Counted from the first letter of the stretch, positions 56,423 through 63,895 are shown. The stretch: 64,000 nt of DNA from Pseudomonas sp. BP8 (GCF_017875955.1 NZ_JAGINK010000001.1:3564501-3628500), one strand, 5' to 3'. The notes: generated by a model not told the origin, from the sequence alone. Program-made: numbers and translations.

Positions 56423-56758
56423 TTACAGCATGCTGATCACACCGCCTGCACCGACACGCTGCCACGGCAGGCCCAGAACCAAGGCCTGGAGTTGTTCGCT
56501 GTCGAGTTCGATCTCGCTGCCATGGCGAATGCCGGGCCAGTGAAACTTGCCTTGATTCAGTCGCCGCGCGGCAAGCCAGACGCCGACGCCATCGTGCACC
56601 AGCACTTTCATCCGGTTAGCCCGGCGATTGGCGAACAGATAAGCGCAGTGCGGCTTTGCCGCACCGAACACCGCAATCACCCGGGCCAATGCCGTTTCGG
56701 TGCCGGCGCGCATGTCCATCGGCTCGGTGGAGAGCCAAATCGCATCGATGCGGATCAT
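56423..56758 (-). CDS. tnpB: IS66 accessory protein TnpB
   Basis: 111 aa from ATG 56758 (MIRIDAIWLSTEPMDMRAGTET), the standard IS66 Orf2. Contains FANRRANRMKVLVHDG typical of the family. Needed for IS66 transposition; biochemical role unclear. Its start overlaps the tnpA stop (ATGA). Intact. Confidence 0.93.
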   Translation of the reverse strand: MIRIDAIWLSTEPMDMRAGTETALARVIAVFGAAKPHCAYLFANRRANRMKVLVHDGVGVWLAARRLNQGKFHWPGIRHGSEIELDSEQLQALVLGLPWQRVGAGGVISML

Positions 56759-57075
56759 TGAGCGACAGCCCGGATAAATTGCGCACAGCCCTCGGGATCT
56801 GAGATTGGCCATTTCACTGTGATCACTTGGCCGGCCATGGGCAACTCGATGATCACTGACGCCTCGGCCGGCCGTTTAGGGGCGGCTTTTAGTGGGACGA
56901 ATGCCGGTAGTGAAGCCGCTGAGGGCTGATCTCGATAGAGCGGCATCCATTTGCGGATGAGGTTGGCATTGATGCCGTGGCTGATGGCAACACTGGAATT
57001 GGATGCGCCAGGTTGCAGGCATTCCTGAACGACCTGGGCTTTGAACGGTTTCGGATAAGAGCTTCGTTGGCGCAT
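56755..57075 (-). CDS. tnpA: IS66 accessory protein TnpA (HTH)
   Basis: 106 aa from ATG 57075 (MRQRSSYPKPFKAQVVQECL). Helix-turn-helix of the IS3 OrfA-like kind (SNSSVAISHGINANLIRKWM). Intact; translationally coupled to tnpB by ATGA. Confidence 0.92.
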   Translation of the reverse strand: MRQRSSYPKPFKAQVVQECLQPGASNSSVAISHGINANLIRKWMPLYRDQPSAASLPAFVPLKAAPKRPAEASVIIELPMAGQVITVKWPISDPEGCAQFIRAVAQ

Positions 57076-57153
57076 GGAAATCCTAGCGATAAGGGCGATC
57101 ACGTCCGCTTAAAAATACGCGGACACCATCGCCCTTAATGCTGGAGTGCGGAA

Positions 57154-57175
57154 GGTGAGTTCGCCGGACGCTTAC
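57154..57175 (-). repeat. IS66 right terminal inverted repeat
   Basis: Reverse complement begins GTAAGCGTCCG and differs from the left end at three of 22 positions. Confidence 0.92.
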
Positions 57176-57381
57176 CGCCACTCATACCAACCCCAGCACA
57201 GACCAGGATCCGCACGGAACGCTTCGGCGGTCGCTAATTGAGCAGGGTCGAATCGAGACCAGAGACCGGTCAATGCATCTCTGAATGTTGGGATCCCACT
57301 CTCGGCGGACACGCCGGCGCCGGTGAAAACGACAACGTGCCTTGCCTCCTGCAACAGCTTAGCGATGGTAGTGAGCGGCAT
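57176..57381 (-). pseudogene. Sirtuin, 5' part of the IS-split gene
   Basis: Start and first ~68 codons of the sirtuin whose rest is at 53528-54082. It carries the NAD-binding GAGVSAESGIPTFRDA and LTGLWSRFDPAQLATAEAF and ends WGWYEWR at the IS junction. ATG 57381 (MPLTTIAKLLQEARHVVVF) matches the family start; ATG 57438 would add 19 residues without resemblance. The first 8 bases next to the IS (57176-57183) are the duplicated target. Confidence 0.9.
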
Positions 57382-57557
57382 TGAGATGTCCTGGAAATTC
57401 GTTCCCTTGAGGTTACCCGAGCCTACCTGTTTGGTCATTGTGCGATGCTGAGGGATCGAGCAGCAGTGTTTGCGTAAGTCGTATAAGTGTCCAGAAAACC
57501 AAGCTGGCGCTAAGAAGTAGGTCAGACCGTGTAGGAGCGGTTCACATCAAAAAAAAA

Positions 57558-57573
57558 CTGTATGTATATACAG
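57558..57573. promoter_or_regulatory. LexA box 1
   Basis: CTGTATGTATATACAG, fully of the CTG-N10-CAG form with the TATA-rich centre of gamma-proteobacterial SOS operators. It lies 177 bp upstream of the sirtuin start (minus strand) and upstream of the + strand region with box 2. Confidence 0.8.
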
Positions 57574-57790
57574 TATATCTATCAATTACGGAGAAACGCA
57601 CACCGATTGAGCAGATTTTGCATCGCGGGCGCTGGTAGAACGGCACGGAACCGGACTTGCCGTCAAAGCCCCATAATTTATCGTAAGCCCCAAACCACGG
57701 GCCTTGCAGGCTAATTTATCTGCCTTTTCTGGGCAGATATGAGACGGCAGCGGGCTGTGAGTATCAAATTTCCCAGGAGGGAAAAGAATG

Positions 57791-57806
57791 CTGTATGCAT
57801 ATACAG
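57791..57806. promoter_or_regulatory. LexA box 2
   Basis: CTGTATGCATATACAG, differing from box 1 at one base. It lies 109 bp before the small basic gene at 57916, the nearest possible target on the + strand. Confidence 0.8.
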
Positions 57807-57915
57807 ATTTTCCGCGCTAGGACTAATCATTGTGTCCCATGGGGGGTAGGCGCGCCGTTTCCCAAAATGCTAGGGTGAAGCTCGCGAGACCATCCACACC
57901 ATCTCCGAGGCACCA

Positions 57916-58107
57916 ATGAAAAGGACAGGAAGTCGGCAGCGTGCTAGGGAAAGCATCGCGAGGATGATCTCTAAAATTGAGCGACTAGAGGCCGTGCGTC
58001 GCTCTGAGCGAATCAGCATCTTTCAACGGCTCAAGTCCAGGTTAGGCTGGGTACTCAAAGCTTTGAGTATCGCTCGACCAATATTCCGTACGCACCAAGG
58101 TCGGTGA
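57916..58107 (+). CDS. Small basic hypothetical protein (63 aa), possibly SOS-controlled
   Basis: Very basic sequence (MKRTGSRQRARESIARMISK, then LKSRLGWVLKALSIARPIF, a potential amphipathic helix). Preceded by TCCGAGGCACCA. Not recognised. Its interest lies in the LexA box 109 bp upstream. Small basic amphipathic proteins can be toxins, but nothing specific shows this. Confidence 0.45.
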   Translation: MKRTGSRQRARESIARMISKIERLEAVRRSERISIFQRLKSRLGWVLKALSIARPIFRTHQGR

Positions 58108-58144
58108 AATGCAGCTCACGCTGCGCCTGACTCTGGGTAGTTGG

Positions 58145-58606
58145 CTAAGGATGGTCTGACAGGATTCTTGCGAAATCTTCCAGCGCACACTGGAAGTCTC
58201 CAAGAGCAAACTCTACGGGCTGACTGCCACTGATCCAGCGCGTTTGTGCGCCCACTTCCAGTCCCTCTGAAAGGCTCCATCCGAAGCGAATCCAAGTGAG
58301 GCTGCCTCCTTGGACGACCTGTTCGGCTACGAGCACCGTACAGCCGAAATCCATATCATCACTGCATACAAGAAGCGGCACGACAGTTGATGACCCGTCT
58401 TCTCCGGGCGTGAATCGTCGCTTTGCCAACGCCTCTTCCGCGTCATTAATTAACCAGATGAGCGAAAGGCCCAGAAATGACACCTGTTCATCCGCCAAGT
58501 GCTCAGCGAGCCACTTCTCAATGCCAATGTCGTCGATAAGCAACCATGCGCATGCGTTGCGAGAGAACTTTGCCTGGTGCCTTGCAGCTTTGATCTTGTG
58601 AAGCAT
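58145..58606 (-). CDS. Hypothetical protein, 153 aa
   Basis: Soluble, acidic, with good coding character (DIGIEKWLAEHLADEQVSFLGLSLIWLIND, key parts; SGSQPVEFALGDFQCALEDFARIL at the end). Not recognised; the acidic small size is like immunity proteins of island cargo, but no toxin is adjacent. Diverges from the DUF4238 gene. Confidence 0.6.
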   Translation of the reverse strand: MLHKIKAARHQAKFSRNACAWLLIDDIGIEKWLAEHLADEQVSFLGLSLIWLINDAEEALAKRRFTPGEDGSSTVVPLLVCSDDMDFGCTVLVAEQVVQGGSLTWIRFGWSLSEGLEVGAQTRWISGSQPVEFALGDFQCALEDFARILSDHP

Positions 58607-58778
58607 GGAGCGCCCTTGGTTGAAATTGAGTGGCCATGCAAGCGCGTTCTCGGCGATCCGCGCTGCATGGCGGACAGTAACGCAAGGCAGTGGCCTAGGG
58701 TTAGCTCAATGGCAAGGTTTGCGGCCGTAGCGACAGCCCGCTATGGTTGGTTTGCACAATTTCTAGCAGGGGTGAGCA

Positions 58779-59822
58779 GTGTCCGGAGTCCGACAACATT
58801 TCATACCGCGGTTTCTGCAAAAAGGATTTCGCATCCCCTCGAACGGCAAGATTGTCCGTTCCTGGGTGTATGAGCATGGTCGGCCACCACGTCCGGCGAA
58901 CATCGCTGATGTAGGACTAGAGCGCTACTTCTATGCCGTCGAGGCCGAGACCGAGCTCGATGACAAAATCAGTGAGGCTGAACAGCATGTCTACGCGCCT
59001 CTCGTTGAGAGGCTTCGGGAAGGATTTGTAGATGCAGGTGATGCCAGCCTCATAGCGGAAATGCTGGCGCATTTCGAAGTGCGTAGTAGGCATGTCAGAG
59101 AGAACATGGGTGGGCTATTCAAAGACTGCACCAGCCAAATCATGTTGCAACTTGCGGATCCTCACACCTTGGCCTTGCTTCTCGAAAAGCACCTTACCCC
59201 TGGGTCAGAAATGCTGGACAGGGCGCTGGCGGAGCAAGGAATTACGTACGAACAGCTGCAGCTCATCCTTCGTCTCAATCAAACAAGACTCCAGGATGTG
59301 CTTCGGCCTCTAGTTGAAGCTTTTGCTGCCAAGATCAGCAATGCGCTGCCAGCATTCCTCCCCCAGATCACGGAGATTGTGAAGCAAAGCCACGTGAAAA
59401 TTTTGACGGATGCGGTTTCACCGTCCGTGCGAGCAGCCCGTTTGGCGTGCTTGAAGTATTCAGTCAAAGCCTTTGAAGCATGCAATCTCCCCCTAGGCGA
59501 TTCGATCGTGCTTTTCCACGTCAAAGGGGAAAGGGCCTTCAAGTCATTCCTCGATAAGGGAGACGAGGTGTTACACGTCGTGCTTCCGTTGTCATCGAGT
59601 CAATATCTACTAGGTGTTGCGACGGGCGCCGGAGCGGATCTGAGCTATGACTTGTCGGAGCAGATAGCCCGTTGCTCGATGAGATACTTCATCTCCTGCA
59701 GCGATCAGATGACAGAACTACAGGATATGATCGGTACCAATGCACACTGGCTTTCGCAGGCAGAAACTCAGTCCATAATGGACAACGTCGTCGGAGAATT
59801 GCTGCCCAAATCACTCATCTGA
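58779..59822 (+). CDS. DUF4238 domain protein
   Basis: 347 aa. The opening QHFIPRFLQKGFRIPSNGKI is the defining DUF4238 motif, followed by the family's helical middle and a C-terminal part with SSSQYLLGVATG. DUF4238 proteins are frequent in genomic islands; function unknown. Starts at GTG 58779 (gtgtccgga); TGAGCA upstream gives little ribosome-site support. Repeat copy B follows 20 bp after the stop. Confidence 0.78.
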   Translation: MSGVRQHFIPRFLQKGFRIPSNGKIVRSWVYEHGRPPRPANIADVGLERYFYAVEAETELDDKISEAEQHVYAPLVERLREGFVDAGDASLIAEMLAHFEVRSRHVRENMGGLFKDCTSQIMLQLADPHTLALLLEKHLTPGSEMLDRALAEQGITYEQLQLILRLNQTRLQDVLRPLVEAFAAKISNALPAFLPQITEIVKQSHVKILTDAVSPSVRAARLACLKYSVKAFEACNLPLGDSIVLFHVKGERAFKSFLDKGDEVLHVVLPLSSSQYLLGVATGAGADLSYDLSEQIARCSMRYFISCSDQMTELQDMIGTNAHWLSQAETQSIMDNVVGELLPKSLI

Positions 59823-59841
59823 AATTTAGGCAGTCAGTCCT

Positions 59842-59947
59842 CCGGCAAGCGGAGCGCGCAAGGCGTGAGGATCGAAGCCCGAAGGGCCAAGACGAATGCG
59901 AAGCGGGCGGCTTGGTTCACGAGAGCCGACCCAACGGGCACGCCCTG
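59842..59947 (+). repeat. Dispersed structured repeat, copy B
   Basis: About 106 bp: GGCAAGCGGAGCGCGCA, then GGCGTGAGGATCGAAGCCCG, a GCCCGAAGGGC hairpin, GGTTCACGAGAGCCG and GGGCACGCC. Lies between the convergent DUF4238 gene and the Phd-like gene. Closely related to copy C. Confidence 0.8.
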
Positions 59948-59962
59948 GAAAGCTCTGTATGC

Positions 59963-60094
59963 CTACTCGTCGAGCTCCAACCGACATACCGGCTTACCAC
60001 ACCGGGTCAAAATGAACGTATGACCTTTCTCTGCGAGCTTGAGCACTCGACGAAAACGTCGACGCGCCTGGCTGATGCTCATCACGTATTCCAT
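59963..60094 (-). CDS. Phd/YefM-like antitoxin, minimal form (43 aa)
   Basis: ATG 60094 after AAGAAGG opens 43 codons: MEYVMSISQARRRFRRVLKL, then GHTFILTRCGKPVCRLELDE. The pattern (SxxxARxxFxxxLxxAExGxxxxxTRxGKPVxxL) is that of the Phd/YefM N-terminal DNA-binding domain. The usual toxin-binding tail is missing and no RelE/Doc toxin is adjacent. It starts 9 bp after the phosphatase stop, so the two form an operon. Confidence 0.7.
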   Translation of the reverse strand: MEYVMSISQARRRFRRVLKLAEKGHTFILTRCGKPVCRLELDE

Positions 60095-60103
60095 AAAACC
60101 TTC

Positions 60104-61105
60104 TTAACCTAACAATCGCCGAAGAAGCCCTTCAATCTGCGTGTTCTCATACCTGGCACTTAGCTCGTCGAGCTTGGCGCCCCGACGCTCGCCAGTCGCA
60201 AGGCTCAGCCCATGCAGCGCGTTAACGAGCCGTTGCTGCTCCTCAACGCCTTCACGAACGTGTAGCCACATTGAATTGACCAGCTTCACCACGGACTCCA
60301 GCTCCGCAGCCAGAACCTGTGTCTCGATGAGCTTGTTGCTGTTCACTGTCGTCTTGAGAGCTACAGCACGCTGCTCAAGCTCCTGGAGCTGCTCGCTCAA
60401 GCACTCAGCCTGGTCGATCGACGTGGCAACACCATCAATGAAGATCTTGTCTTCCTGGATGCTGTAGATGGCCAGCGAACCGTCGGCCCCACCCGTGACA
60501 TCTAGCGCCAGCACGTTGCCTAACCTCAGAGGCCGCGGAATCCACGTATGCCCGGTACAGACTCGCCACACTCCCGGGACGCCTTCACGATGGTGCTTAA
60601 CGATCCGATCTCGCCCCCATAGGGCGATCTCCTCCATCGCGGGATTGTCGATTTGCTCCAGGAAGGTCGGCCAGGCCATGCCCGCCGGCACATCTGCGTG
60701 CACAACGCCGACGACGCCCCGATTCGACGCAACCTCGATCACGACCGGAAGACTCCGAAGCTTCTCGATGATCATCGCTTTTGACTCATCAGCGATCGTC
60801 ATCCACCAGCCCGCGCCATGCGCAGAATAGCGAGCCTCGGGATTGGCTTCATATGCGTCGATTAGCATTCGCTCGTGGTTACCCTGGACACTGAAGAACC
60901 AGGGCTCGCCGAGCAGCTTTAGCCCATCCAACACACCAGGCCCGCGGTCGATGACATCCCCTACAGCGATCAGCCGATCCTTGGTTTTATCGAAGCCGAA
61001 CGCGTGCAGACCGCGGTGGAGATCTGTGGTTTTGAAGTGGATGTCTCCCACAACAAAATCTCGGCCGTGGAGATTTTTCGGGAGCTGAAGAACCTTGGAA
61101 TTCAT
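60104..61105 (-). CDS. Calcineurin-like Ser/Thr-type phosphatase with helical C-terminal domain
   Basis: 333 aa from ATG 61105. Residues ~10-210 are a PrpA/lambda-phosphatase-like domain: VGDIHFK, VGDVIDRGPG, QGNHERM, VHADVP, CTGHTWIP. The last ~110 residues are an added, mostly helical, probably coiled-coil region (QLQELEQRAVALKTTVNSNKL and on), not present in PrpA. Downstream, 9 bp away, is the Phd-like gene; upstream are two long palindromes. Substrate could be phosphoprotein or nucleotide. Confidence 0.82.
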   Translation of the reverse strand: MNSKVLQLPKNLHGRDFVVGDIHFKTTDLHRGLHAFGFDKTKDRLIAVGDVIDRGPGVLDGLKLLGEPWFFSVQGNHERMLIDAYEANPEARYSAHGAGWWMTIADESKAMIIEKLRSLPVVIEVASNRGVVGVVHADVPAGMAWPTFLEQIDNPAMEEIALWGRDRIVKHHREGVPGVWRVCTGHTWIPRPLRLGNVLALDVTGGADGSLAIYSIQEDKIFIDGVATSIDQAECLSEQLQELEQRAVALKTTVNSNKLIETQVLAAELESVVKLVNSMWLHVREGVEEQQRLVNALHGLSLATGERRGAKLDELSARYENTQIEGLLRRLLG

Positions 61106-61214
61106 GGGGTAGGGCACGTCTCCGGTGCCGTTTCCGGCGTGTCGATAACCCACCTATTTTCCGCTTATCGAGCGCATACGTCGAGGAAAGCGGCCTCTTC
61201 AGCAGCGCCTCTCG

Positions 61215-61238
61215 TAATGATCCCAAATGGGATCATTA
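61215..61238. promoter_or_regulatory. Operator-like palindrome 1
   Basis: 24-bp perfect palindrome: TAATGATCCCAA / ATGGGATCATTA (the wider stem, 61211-61242, pairs 14 bases each side around AAAT). 110 bp before the phosphatase start. Centre-to-centre 41 bp from site 2, about four helical turns. Confidence 0.65.
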
Positions 61239-61255
61239 CGAGCGTTTTTATGGGT

Positions 61256-61279
61256 TAATGTCCCCAAACGGGATCACTA
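61256..61279. promoter_or_regulatory. Operator-like palindrome 2
   Basis: Imperfect copy of site 1: TAATGTCCCCAA / ACGGGATCACTA. Same length and phase, so a dimeric repressor could bind both. It overlaps the ATG of a 41-codon frame (61279-61404) of doubtful coding value. Confidence 0.6.
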
Positions 61280-61400
61280 TGGAGAGCGCTGAGCTGGCGC
61301 TGAGACGAAAACGCTATGTCGAAAGCGGTCGTTCGCGAATGAATGTTGCAGACCTACGCCGCCGGCGAACCCTAGCAGTGGATGCCACCACTTACCCAGC

Positions 61401-62294
61401 TCACTGAGCTACCACCCCTAGATACTGACGCAACTGTTCACCTAGAAAATCGAATGCCTGCACGATTCTGTTAATTTTGCGCAAGTCGTTGTGCATTGCG
61501 ATCCACACGTCGACCTCGAAGCTAAATTCGTGTGGCAGCACGTGTACTAGGCCGTGGGATGTTGCTATCTGCGTCGGGCAAAGATCGAAGCCCAAGCCCG
61601 CTTTCAGAGCAGCAAGTTGAGAAAGATGATGATCAGAGGCGATGGCGAAATGTTGGTCGGCATCGCACAGACCGGCGTCGACAAACCGACGCAAATCCGC
61701 TGAGCGTCTGTCCGGCCCGATCAGCGGCTGCTGGCGCAGCGAAAGCAGGGAGGCTGGGTTACCGTAGCGCTCCAGGCACTCGGCACTGGCATGAATGCCA
61801 ATCCGCAAACTGCCAACACGCCGCACGGAGATATCTGCTTCATTAGGCCGCAACAGCCGCACCGCGATATCCGATTGCAGCCTGGCGATATCTTCGAGGG
61901 CGTCGCTTATGCTTAACTCAAGTTTGAGCCCGGGGTGTTCGTAATGGAAAGGGCGCAGCAGCCCGGGCAGCACCTCGACGCCAAGCAACTCGCCACAGGC
62001 CAGCCGAATCGTGCCGTGATCCACGGACGTTTCAGCGCTGGCCATGCGGTTGAGGGTTTGCGCGGCCAGATCCATAGCCTCCACATGTTCGATCAGGCGC
62101 TGCGCTCCGGCAGTAGGAGTCAGACCTTGAGGTGTGCGGGTGAACAGACTCACACCGAGAACGTGTTCAAGATGGTCGAGGCGTCGGCGAGCAGTGGCCT
62201 GGGCGATACCCAACAATTTCGCCGCGCCGCTCAGGCTGCCAGAGCGCAACACGGCGAGAAATACACGCTGGCTTTCCCATTCAAGACCGCTCAT
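61401..62294 (-). CDS. LysR-family regulator
   Basis: 297 aa. HTH: FLAVLRSGSLSGAAKLLG, AQATARRRLDHLEHVLGVSLFTRTPQGL. This Ala-Gln-Ala-Thr-Ala-Arg recognition helix differs from the CrgA-like ones elsewhere here. It diverges from the GFA gene (105 bp between starts), its probable target. Confidence 0.87.
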   Translation of the reverse strand: MSGLEWESQRVFLAVLRSGSLSGAAKLLGIAQATARRRLDHLEHVLGVSLFTRTPQGLTPTAGAQRLIEHVEAMDLAAQTLNRMASAETSVDHGTIRLACGELLGVEVLPGLLRPFHYEHPGLKLELSISDALEDIARLQSDIAVRLLRPNEADISVRRVGSLRIGIHASAECLERYGNPASLLSLRQQPLIGPDRRSADLRRFVDAGLCDADQHFAIASDHHLSQLAALKAGLGFDLCPTQIATSHGLVHVLPHEFSFEVDVWIAMHNDLRKINRIVQAFDFLGEQLRQYLGVVAQ

Positions 62295-62399
62295 ACATTC
62301 CTAGCCAACAGTTGCTCCTTATTTGCTCTTCTAGCCGAGCCTGTGAACAGGGATCATGCACCCTGAACATTTCCAGGCGCCATTCTAAGGAGTTAACGC

Positions 62400-62831
62400 A
62401 TGAGAATCACCGGCCAGTGCCGCTGTGGGCAAGTCAGCATTGAAATCGCAGCGCAGCAACTGCCGCCACTTTATGCCTGCCACTGTTTGAACTGCCAGCG
62501 CTGGAGCGGCAGCGCTTTTGGTCTGCACGTGCTGTGCGCGGCTTCAGCTGTTGAGGTGGCGGGAGAAGCGGCGATCTTTGAGCATGAACACCAGCGGCAA
62601 ACGTCCACCCAGCATGCTTGCGGCGTATGTCATACCCGGCTGTTCAACGAGACCTCGGCAGCGCCCGGTATCCGCGTGGTGCGAGCCGGCGTTTTGGAGG
62701 GCTCGGAGCGTTTCGAACCGGTTGCACATATTTGGACACGTCGGAAGCAGCCATGGTTGGTGCTGCCGGGTACTGTCCCACAATGGGGAGAGAGCCCAAC
62801 GCCCGAAGAATTTGCCGCCACACTAGGGTAA
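62400..62831 (+). CDS. GFA-family (glutathione-dependent formaldehyde-activating-like) protein
   Basis: 143 aa, Mss4-like zinc fold. Zinc ligands: GQCRCGQV, HCLNCQRWSGSAF and CGVCHTRLF. The family is named for a formaldehyde-glutathione enzyme, but most members have unknown substrates. Preceded by TAAGGAGTTAACGC, a strong ribosome site. Confidence 0.82.
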   Translation: MRITGQCRCGQVSIEIAAQQLPPLYACHCLNCQRWSGSAFGLHVLCAASAVEVAGEAAIFEHEHQRQTSTQHACGVCHTRLFNETSAAPGIRVVRAGVLEGSERFEPVAHIWTRRKQPWLVLPGTVPQWGESPTPEEFAATLG

Positions 62832-62896
62832 AAGACGTTACTAGCCTGCATCAGCCAGCGGGTAGCATCGCGCAATGAACATCTTTGCGATGTGAC

Positions 62897-63024
62897 ACCG
62901 CAAGCGGAGCGCGCAGCCCATGGATGGGCAAAGGCGTGAGGATGGAAGCCCGGCAGGGCCGTAACCTGCCAACGGCAGGGTGCGGTTTACGACAGCCGTC
63001 CACCGAAGGGGCACGCCCATGGGC
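62897..63024 (+). repeat. Dispersed structured repeat, copy C
   Basis: About 128 bp, the longest copy: CGCAAGCGGAGCGCGCA, an extra GCCCATGGATGGGC hairpin, GGCGTGAGGATGGAAGCCCG, GCCCGGCAGGGC, GGTTTACGACAGCCG and GGGCACGCCCATGGGC. Lies between the convergent GFA and lipoprotein genes. Confidence 0.82.
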
Positions 63025-63040
63025 CGATCTTCAGGCGCCT

Positions 63041-63400
63041 CTACTTGACCTCTTCGACCCTACCGCCGCACTCCACAAATTTCTCGCGATAACCAGAGCG
63101 GCAGTAATTGGCTACCTTGGTGGGACTTGGGGGCGGGGAGCATGCATTGGGCATATTGAGAGTGTTGAAGTGCTCGCACTGCTGCGTGGAGCGTGCCTGT
63201 GTCTCGTACAGCGAATCAAAATTGTCCTGCTGATTTTTGACATCGGTTTCGCACGCAATCACCTTGGCATCCAGTTTCTTCAGGCAATCCAGACCGTCCG
63301 GTTTCTCTGGGTTGATGTAGCGGTATTGCGTACAGGCAGCCAGCAGTATCACCAACGAAAGGGTGGTCAATCTAATCAACACAGTCGAGGCTCCGTCCAT
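63041..63400 (-). CDS. Small lipoprotein
   Basis: 119 aa with a signal peptide ending in the lipobox LLAAC (Cys23), so lipid-anchored. The mature part has six further Cys residues (DCLKK, ACETD, QQCEH, ACSPP, YCRSG, ECGG), suggesting disulfides. No family recognised. Convergent with the GFA gene across repeat copy C. Confidence 0.72.
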   Translation of the reverse strand: MDGASTVLIRLTTLSLVILLAACTQYRYINPEKPDGLDCLKKLDAKVIACETDVKNQQDNFDSLYETQARSTQQCEHFNTLNMPNACSPPPSPTKVANYCRSGYREKFVECGGRVEEVK

Positions 63401-63475
63401 TCTGAGCGTGACGCTTTCGACTTTGCTAAGCGAGGTCAGTTCATCTAAGACACTGCCCCTCCGAGTTCGAGGTGC

Positions 63476-63865
63476 ATGCAGAGCTATCTCTGGCAGAATG
63501 TCGAGCAGTCTCTTCGTTGTCCTTGGAGTAACCCCGTGCTGACAGTCTCGGCGCTAATCGCATTGGCCCAGGAAGCACCTCAAGATCTGATGCGCTGGTC
63601 GAGCTTCGTGGCTCGGACGGAATTTGTATGGAAAGTCCCCGCCCTGGTATCAGACGCTGAAGGGTGGCAGTCACTCTGGTTTGAGATGGAGATCGTCAAT
63701 GGCCTCGCATTGGCCGAATGGGAGGAGGACGGATCTCCTCAAGACTGGTCGAGCCGGTGGCGTGAAGGGTACGAACAGGATGCGCGAGGGTGGATTGAGC
63801 AACTGCTCCAACTGCTTGTCGATGCTCCGAGAGGCTCCTGCCTCACCAGCCAAGCGCGGCCATAG
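63476..63865 (+). CDS. Hypothetical protein, 129 aa
   Basis: Trp-rich acidic protein (SLWFEMEIVNGLALAEWEEDGSPQDWSSRWREGYEQDARGWIEQLL, key parts). Coding character is good, no family recognised. Start at ATG 63476, with a GAGGTGC stretch just upstream. Divergent from the lipoprotein. Confidence 0.55.
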   Translation: MQSYLWQNVEQSLRCPWSNPVLTVSALIALAQEAPQDLMRWSSFVARTEFVWKVPALVSDAEGWQSLWFEMEIVNGLALAEWEEDGSPQDWSSRWREGYEQDARGWIEQLLQLLVDAPRGSCLTSQARP

Positions 63866-63895
63866 GTAAAAGAAAGCCCGCGGTTAGGCGGGCAA
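63866..63895 (-). terminator. Intrinsic terminator for a minus-strand gene
   Basis: On the minus strand GCCCGC-CTAACC-GCGGGC is followed by TTTCTTTT. It would end the gene entering from the right edge. Confidence 0.65.

Larger units (their letters stand above)
54083..57175 (-). mobile_element. IS66-family insertion sequence with passenger gene
   Basis: 3093 bp. Both ends start GTAAGCGTCCG inwards; the terminal inverted repeats match at 19 of 22 positions (54083-54104 against 57154-57175). Flanked by 8-bp duplications CGCCACTC. Contents: tnpA, tnpB and a frameshifted tnpC on the minus strand, plus a cysteine-hydrolase-like gene on the plus strand at the left end. A usual IS66 element is about 2.5 kb, so the passenger explains the extra length. 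It splits a sirtuin gene. Confidence 0.95.
57439..57915. other. Intergenic region with two LexA boxes
   Basis: 477 bp. Besides the LexA boxes it contains an ATCTGCC / GGCAGAT hairpin near 57717-57740 and a strong ribosome site (AGGAGGGAAAAGA) before a 10-codon frame at 57788 that overlaps the second box. No recognised gene between the boxes. Confidence 0.55.

Noticed and set aside
61279..61404. 41-codon frame starting in palindrome 2
   Set aside because: No ribosome site and Arg-rich sequence without resemblance; kept only as a possible remnant in the findings.
36974..63030. Repeat copies A-C as integron attC sites or a CRISPR array
   Set aside because: Copies are tens of kb apart or separated by genes, no regular spacers, and the attC core sites are not present.
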